From Hibiscus mutabilis (taxonomy: Eukaryota; Streptophyta; Magnoliopsida; Malvales; Malvaceae): 64,000 bases of DNA. Of the stretch, positions 60,791 through 64,000 are shown in pieces; within the stretch, counting starts at the first letter, position 1; every line of letters starts with the position of its first letter. Below the pieces are notes generated by a model. That model did not search any database, was not told the origin of the DNA, and was given only the letters and a program-made list of their open reading frames with translations. The stretch spans positions 39,911,834 to 39,975,833 of the forward strand of contig CM033745.1 in NCBI GenBank assembly GCA_019671005.1, given 5' to 3'. Both the position numbers and the translations under genes were made by a program.

Positions 60791-61750
60791 TGTTTTTAGC
60801 TTCTCGAGCATTGATACACCTTAGAAGTATTTGGTCTTTACCCCTTTTTTATAAGACCTTTCCGTCTAGAACATATCTCGCGGCCATTCTTCTAATGGTT
60901 CTCTTATCATTCTCATTAGCCTCTTTAGGGTAGGTTTGGAACTTGTTATATTGACGAATATCATAGTACCATGGGTTACCATCCGCTTCTTCCTCCAAGC
61001 TATAGCAATGAGCCGGTATTTTGAAAATTTGCATCTCAATTGGCTTCATTTCTGCTTCGGTGCTTACTTCAAACATTGCTGCCAATATTGCCAAAGCATC
61101 TGCCATTCGATAGTCTTCTCTCGGAAGGTAAGTGAAACTTATCTTTTCAAAGTTTTTGGTTAACTCATGATCAAATCATAATACTTGACCAACTTCGGGT
61201 CTCTTATTTCCCATTCTTTCCGGAGCTGATAAATTACCAAAGATGAATCTTCGAAAACTTGAAACTCTCAGACTTTTCTTTCAATGGCTGCACGTAAACC
61301 CATAATACAAGCCTCATACTCGGCTATATTATTTGTACAAAAGAATTCCAATCTACTTGTGAAAGGATAGTAAACATTTTCTAGAGAAATTAACACTACC
61401 CCAATTCAATGACCTAGGGCATTGAATGCTCCAATGAAATAGAGCTTTAATGACTCAAACTCCAAGGTAACATTTTCTTTGACGGTTATGCACATCAAGT
61501 CTTCATCAGGAAAATTAAAATTCAGAGACTCATAGTCATTCAAAGCGCGGCTTGTTAGGAAATCTGCTATAGCACTTCATTTTATTGTTTTTTGACTCAC
61601 ATATAGTATGAAAAATTCAGACAACAACATCTGCCAATGGGCCATCCTCCCGTTTAGTGCTGGTGCTTCTATTAAGAACTTAAACGGTTCTAACTTAGAT
61701 ATCAACCAAGTGGTATGATACAACATGTACTGTCTGAGCCTTTTGGTAGT
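60791..61750 (-). pseudogene. Tat gypsy second RNase H and linker
   Basis: YYPFTSRLEFFCTNNIAEYE, then ACIMGLRAAIERK-stop, QVFEDSSLVIYQLRKEWEIR and FTYLPREDYRMADALAILA. This is a second RNase H of the ancestral-type fold, which in plants is characteristic of the Tat lineage (known from the family). A stop interrupts the first part. The linker to integrase reads NPWYYDIRQYNKFQTYPKE and ARYVLDGKVLYK, the usual sequence before the integrase zinc finger. Confidence 0.75.
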
Positions 61751-63008
61751 CTACACTAGAGCACAACATAATTTTTGAATTGGTGGGTACCACGTTTCAC
61801 AATCGGTGAACTTCTTTCTCAGATAGTAAATCATTTTCTCTTTCTTCCCAGACTCATCATGTTGCCCCAAAACACAGCCCATCGAATTCTCAAAGACTGT
61901 CAAGTACAATATCAACGGTCTATCTGGTACAAGCGCTACTAGAATTTGAGCATTAGTCAAATACTTCTTGATCTTATCTAGAGCCTCTTGGCACTCTTTT
62001 TCCCATACCCCGGATTGTTCTTTCGAAGCAATCTAAAAACAGGGTCACACTTGTCGGTCAACTGAGAGATGAACTGAGATATATAGTTCAACCTTCCCAA
62101 GAAACCTCAAACTTCTTTTTGGTTCTGGGTGGTAGAAGATTTTGGATGGCTTTTACTTTTTCAGGGTCAATCTCGATCCTTTTTTGGCTAACCACAAAGC
62201 CTAAAAGCTTATTGGACATAACGGCGAAAGTGCACTTAGCCGGGTTGAGCTCTAACTGATACTTTCTTAATCTTTGGAAGAGCTTCCTCAAGTTTTGGAT
62301 ATGATCTTCTTCGGTTCGAGACTTGGCAATCATGTCATCCATATATACCTTGATCCTTTTGTACATCATGTCGTGAAAAAGGGTTACCATGGCTCTTTGA
62401 TAGGTTGCTCCGGCATTCTTCAACCCAAAGGGCATCACCTTGTAACAGAATGTCCCCCATATAGTCACAAACGCAGTTTTCTCCATATCGCCAGGATGCA
62501 TCTTTATTTGGTTATACCATGAGAAATCATCTATAAAAGAGAACCATGAATGCGCCGCGGTATTGTCGACCAAAGTATCAATATGGGGCAAAGGGAAATT
62601 ATCCTTGCGGCTTGTCTTATTGAGATCTCTATAATCTACACACATGCGAACCTTCCCATCTTTTTTAGGTACCGGGACTATATTCACCACCCATTCCGGG
62701 TACTTAACAACCTTTAGGAAACTAGCCTCATACTGTTTTTTCACTTCTTCTCGAATCTTCAACAACATTTTTGCCCTCATTCTTCTTAATTTATGTTGGA
62801 CTGGTTTACATTTTGGCATGATTGGTAGCTTATATACCACAATATCATTTATATAGTTAATAATAGGGACATTAAACAAATTTGAAATAAATATATATTG
62901 GGAAGAGAATGAGATATTATTTATGGAATGAAATAATAAATATGATATAAGAATGCAACAAATATGATGTTTTCCATTTGAGAAAAAAGTGGAAATCATC
63001 ATTTTCAT
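61751..63008 (-). pseudogene. Tat gypsy reverse transcriptase and first RNase H
   Basis: 306-codon open frame (63008-62088): KCKPVQHKLRRMRAKMLLKI, FLKVVKYPEWVVNIVPVPKK, VRMCVDYRDLNKTSRKDNFP, FSFIDDFSWYNQIKMHPGDM, FCYKVMPFGLKNAGATYQRA and catalytic VYMDDMIAKS. GFVVSQKRIEIDPEKVKAI follows. The usual 'DGFSGYNQI' is DDFSWYNQI here. After a frame break, RNase H 1 continues at 61960-61751 (GCVLGQHDESGKKEKMIYYL). The first 60 or so residues of the frame (62850-63008) are hydrophobic and unlike the family, suggesting a small insertion upstream of LPIMPKCKPVQ. Confidence 0.85.
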
Positions 63009-63109
63009 TGAATTGAAAAATAAGCAAGTTGATATAGAAGCCCTTTACAAAAAATCCATATTGCTCACGGGCAAAAACGAATAAGTTTGATTCCGAGCAT
63101 TACTCTGAT

Positions 63110-64000
63110 TCAAACCTAGAAAATACAGGTAAGTCCACACTGGTTCAATTGTTGAGGGCTGATTCCAGCCAAGTATTTGCCTTTTTTTCATCTTCGGTTA
63201 TCACATTAACGTCCATCCCTTCTAACGCCTCATTGAACCTTTCCTCGTCATTGAGCTTGGCGCTCTCTAGATTGGCCTCATGTATTTTATGTCCCATGTT
63301 GATTATTCCCCAGACACAAAAATATTTTTCAAGTCGGGATAAGTCATAGGCTCTCACAGAATATCCTCACCCTTGAATCTAGCATTCCTTTGCTCGTCAT
63401 TCTTCTTCTATTCTAACTTTCTTTGCTTAAAACTGGGCTTGTGGCCGAGCCTGAACCGGTCTTTTTTACTGATGACACTTTTAGCGCGCAAACACCCTTG
63501 CAAGTTTTTTTTGAGTCCTTTTTACTTTCTTAGCTTATCGTCCCAAAGTCTGCCAAATCGCCATCTTAGTGCAATTTGACAGCCTAGGGCGTGGGATCTT
63601 GCTTCCTTCCTCCACAAAGGTAGCACCACAAATTCCAAATCCCTAAACGAATATTCAACAGCGTCTTCATCGATTTGGATGTTAGGAGCATCGGTGGTTA
63701 TAGAAGCGATGATATCTTGTTCGGCCCCCACACTTACCAACTTCCCCTTAATAAAAAATTTATTTTTTGGTGTAATGATGAAGGCACGACCTTGGCTGAA
63801 TAAATCCACGGCCTCCCTAACAGATAATTGTAATTTGGTCGAATGTCTATCACCACAAACTCGACGATGTACTCAGTAGGTCCGATTAACGATGGTACTT
63901 CAATCTTCTCGATGACGTCCTTTTGGGTCCCATCAAACACCCTAATAGAGTTCTGGCATGACTTCATGTACAAGCTGTCTATAGGCAACATTTGCAAGGT
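63110..64000 (-). pseudogene. Tat gypsy protease (partial)
   Basis: Running off the window edge: FDGTQKDVIEKIEVPSLIGP, then FVVIDIRPNYNYLLGRPWIY and VVPSSLHQKINF; then, by frame shift, FFIKGKLVSVGAEQDII. LLGRPW and the SLHQK motif are standard for Tat-lineage proteases. The catalytic Asp motif would lie beyond 64000. 63145-63357 holds a charged linker (EKYFCVWGIINMG, DEERFNEALEGMD) to the RT. Confidence 0.75.

Larger units (their letters stand above)
52720..64000 (-). mobile_element. Tat-type Ty3/gypsy retrotransposon, 3' part, minus strand
   Basis: Running right to left: protease (cut by the window edge), RT, RNase H, a second RNase H, integrase, pol stop at 59726, a repeat-rich 3' spacer with a nested T3 solo LTR, polypurine-like CAAAGAAGGACAGC, and a 3' LTR (55273-52720). 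Gypsy order (RT before integrase), YMDD, LGRPW in protease and the extra RNase H are marks of the Tat lineage. Frame breaks occur throughout; the 5' half is outside the window. Confidence 0.85.

Overview
This is a repeat-dense window from a plant nuclear genome, almost certainly a eudicot. The sequence is AT-rich, the one well-supported gene has GT-AG/GC-AG introns, there is nothing operon-like, and the retrotransposon families are plant ones (Sirevirus-type copia with a third ORF, Tat-type gypsy with a second RNase H, Mutator-like elements, foldback MITEs). I saw no tRNA, rRNA, organellar or bacterial genes. The species cannot be named from the sequence alone.

Layout. 1-9345: minus-strand, 5'-truncated Sirevirus-like copia element (ORF3, RNase H, RT, integrase, protease edge), split by two solo LTRs: a 1.48-kb copia-type LTR (2212-3695, TSD CTCCA) and a 3.1-kb LTR here called T3 (5129-8225, TSD TTAAA). 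About 9.5-10.7 kb: degraded Tat-type LTR. 11955-14705: Mutator-like element (9-bp TSD, one mismatch) carrying fragments of a cytochrome P450 gene and of what looks like a PWWP-domain (PDP-like) gene, with a second Mutator-like element nested at 12290-13548. 15.5-20.5 kb: remnants of a minus-strand copia element, split by a 3.27-kb Tat-type solo LTR (15846-19111, TSD CTTGT). 20606-26.2 kb: the one convincing host gene, a plant mid-SUN protein (SUN3/SUN4-like), four coding exons on the minus strand, 589 codons in my splice model, with one GC-AG intron and a likely 5'UTR intron.

27874-38808: a 5.46-kb direct tandem duplication. Each unit holds a Mutator-like end, an F-box/LRR-like pseudogene split by a foldback MITE, an inverted copia LTR fragment, a Tat LTR fragment, half of a hAT-like MITE, a Sirevirus 5' LTR and the first 220 bp of gag. 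The second unit runs into the complete plus-strand Sirevirus (37259-50056, TSD CGAAC), which is full of frameshifts and stops and carries another T3 solo LTR (43104-46026, TSD ATTGA) in RNase H. 50.3-52.7 kb is AT-rich, with one possible short broken gene start. 52720-64000 is the 3' part of a minus-strand Tat-type gypsy element: 3' LTR, a third T3 solo LTR (55428-58061, TSD ATGAG), a block of ~120-bp tandem repeats, pol, and a protease that runs off the window.

Nothing here forms a working pathway. Apart from the SUN gene the window is a nest of dead transposons. The most unusual signal is a palindromic motif, GTATCGATAC, usually in pairs about 20 bp apart (two helical turns). It fills the LTRs and the pol-ORF3 spacer of the Sirevirus and also the sequence-unrelated T3 LTRs. 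It may be a shared cis-element, and I know of no feature class that explains it.
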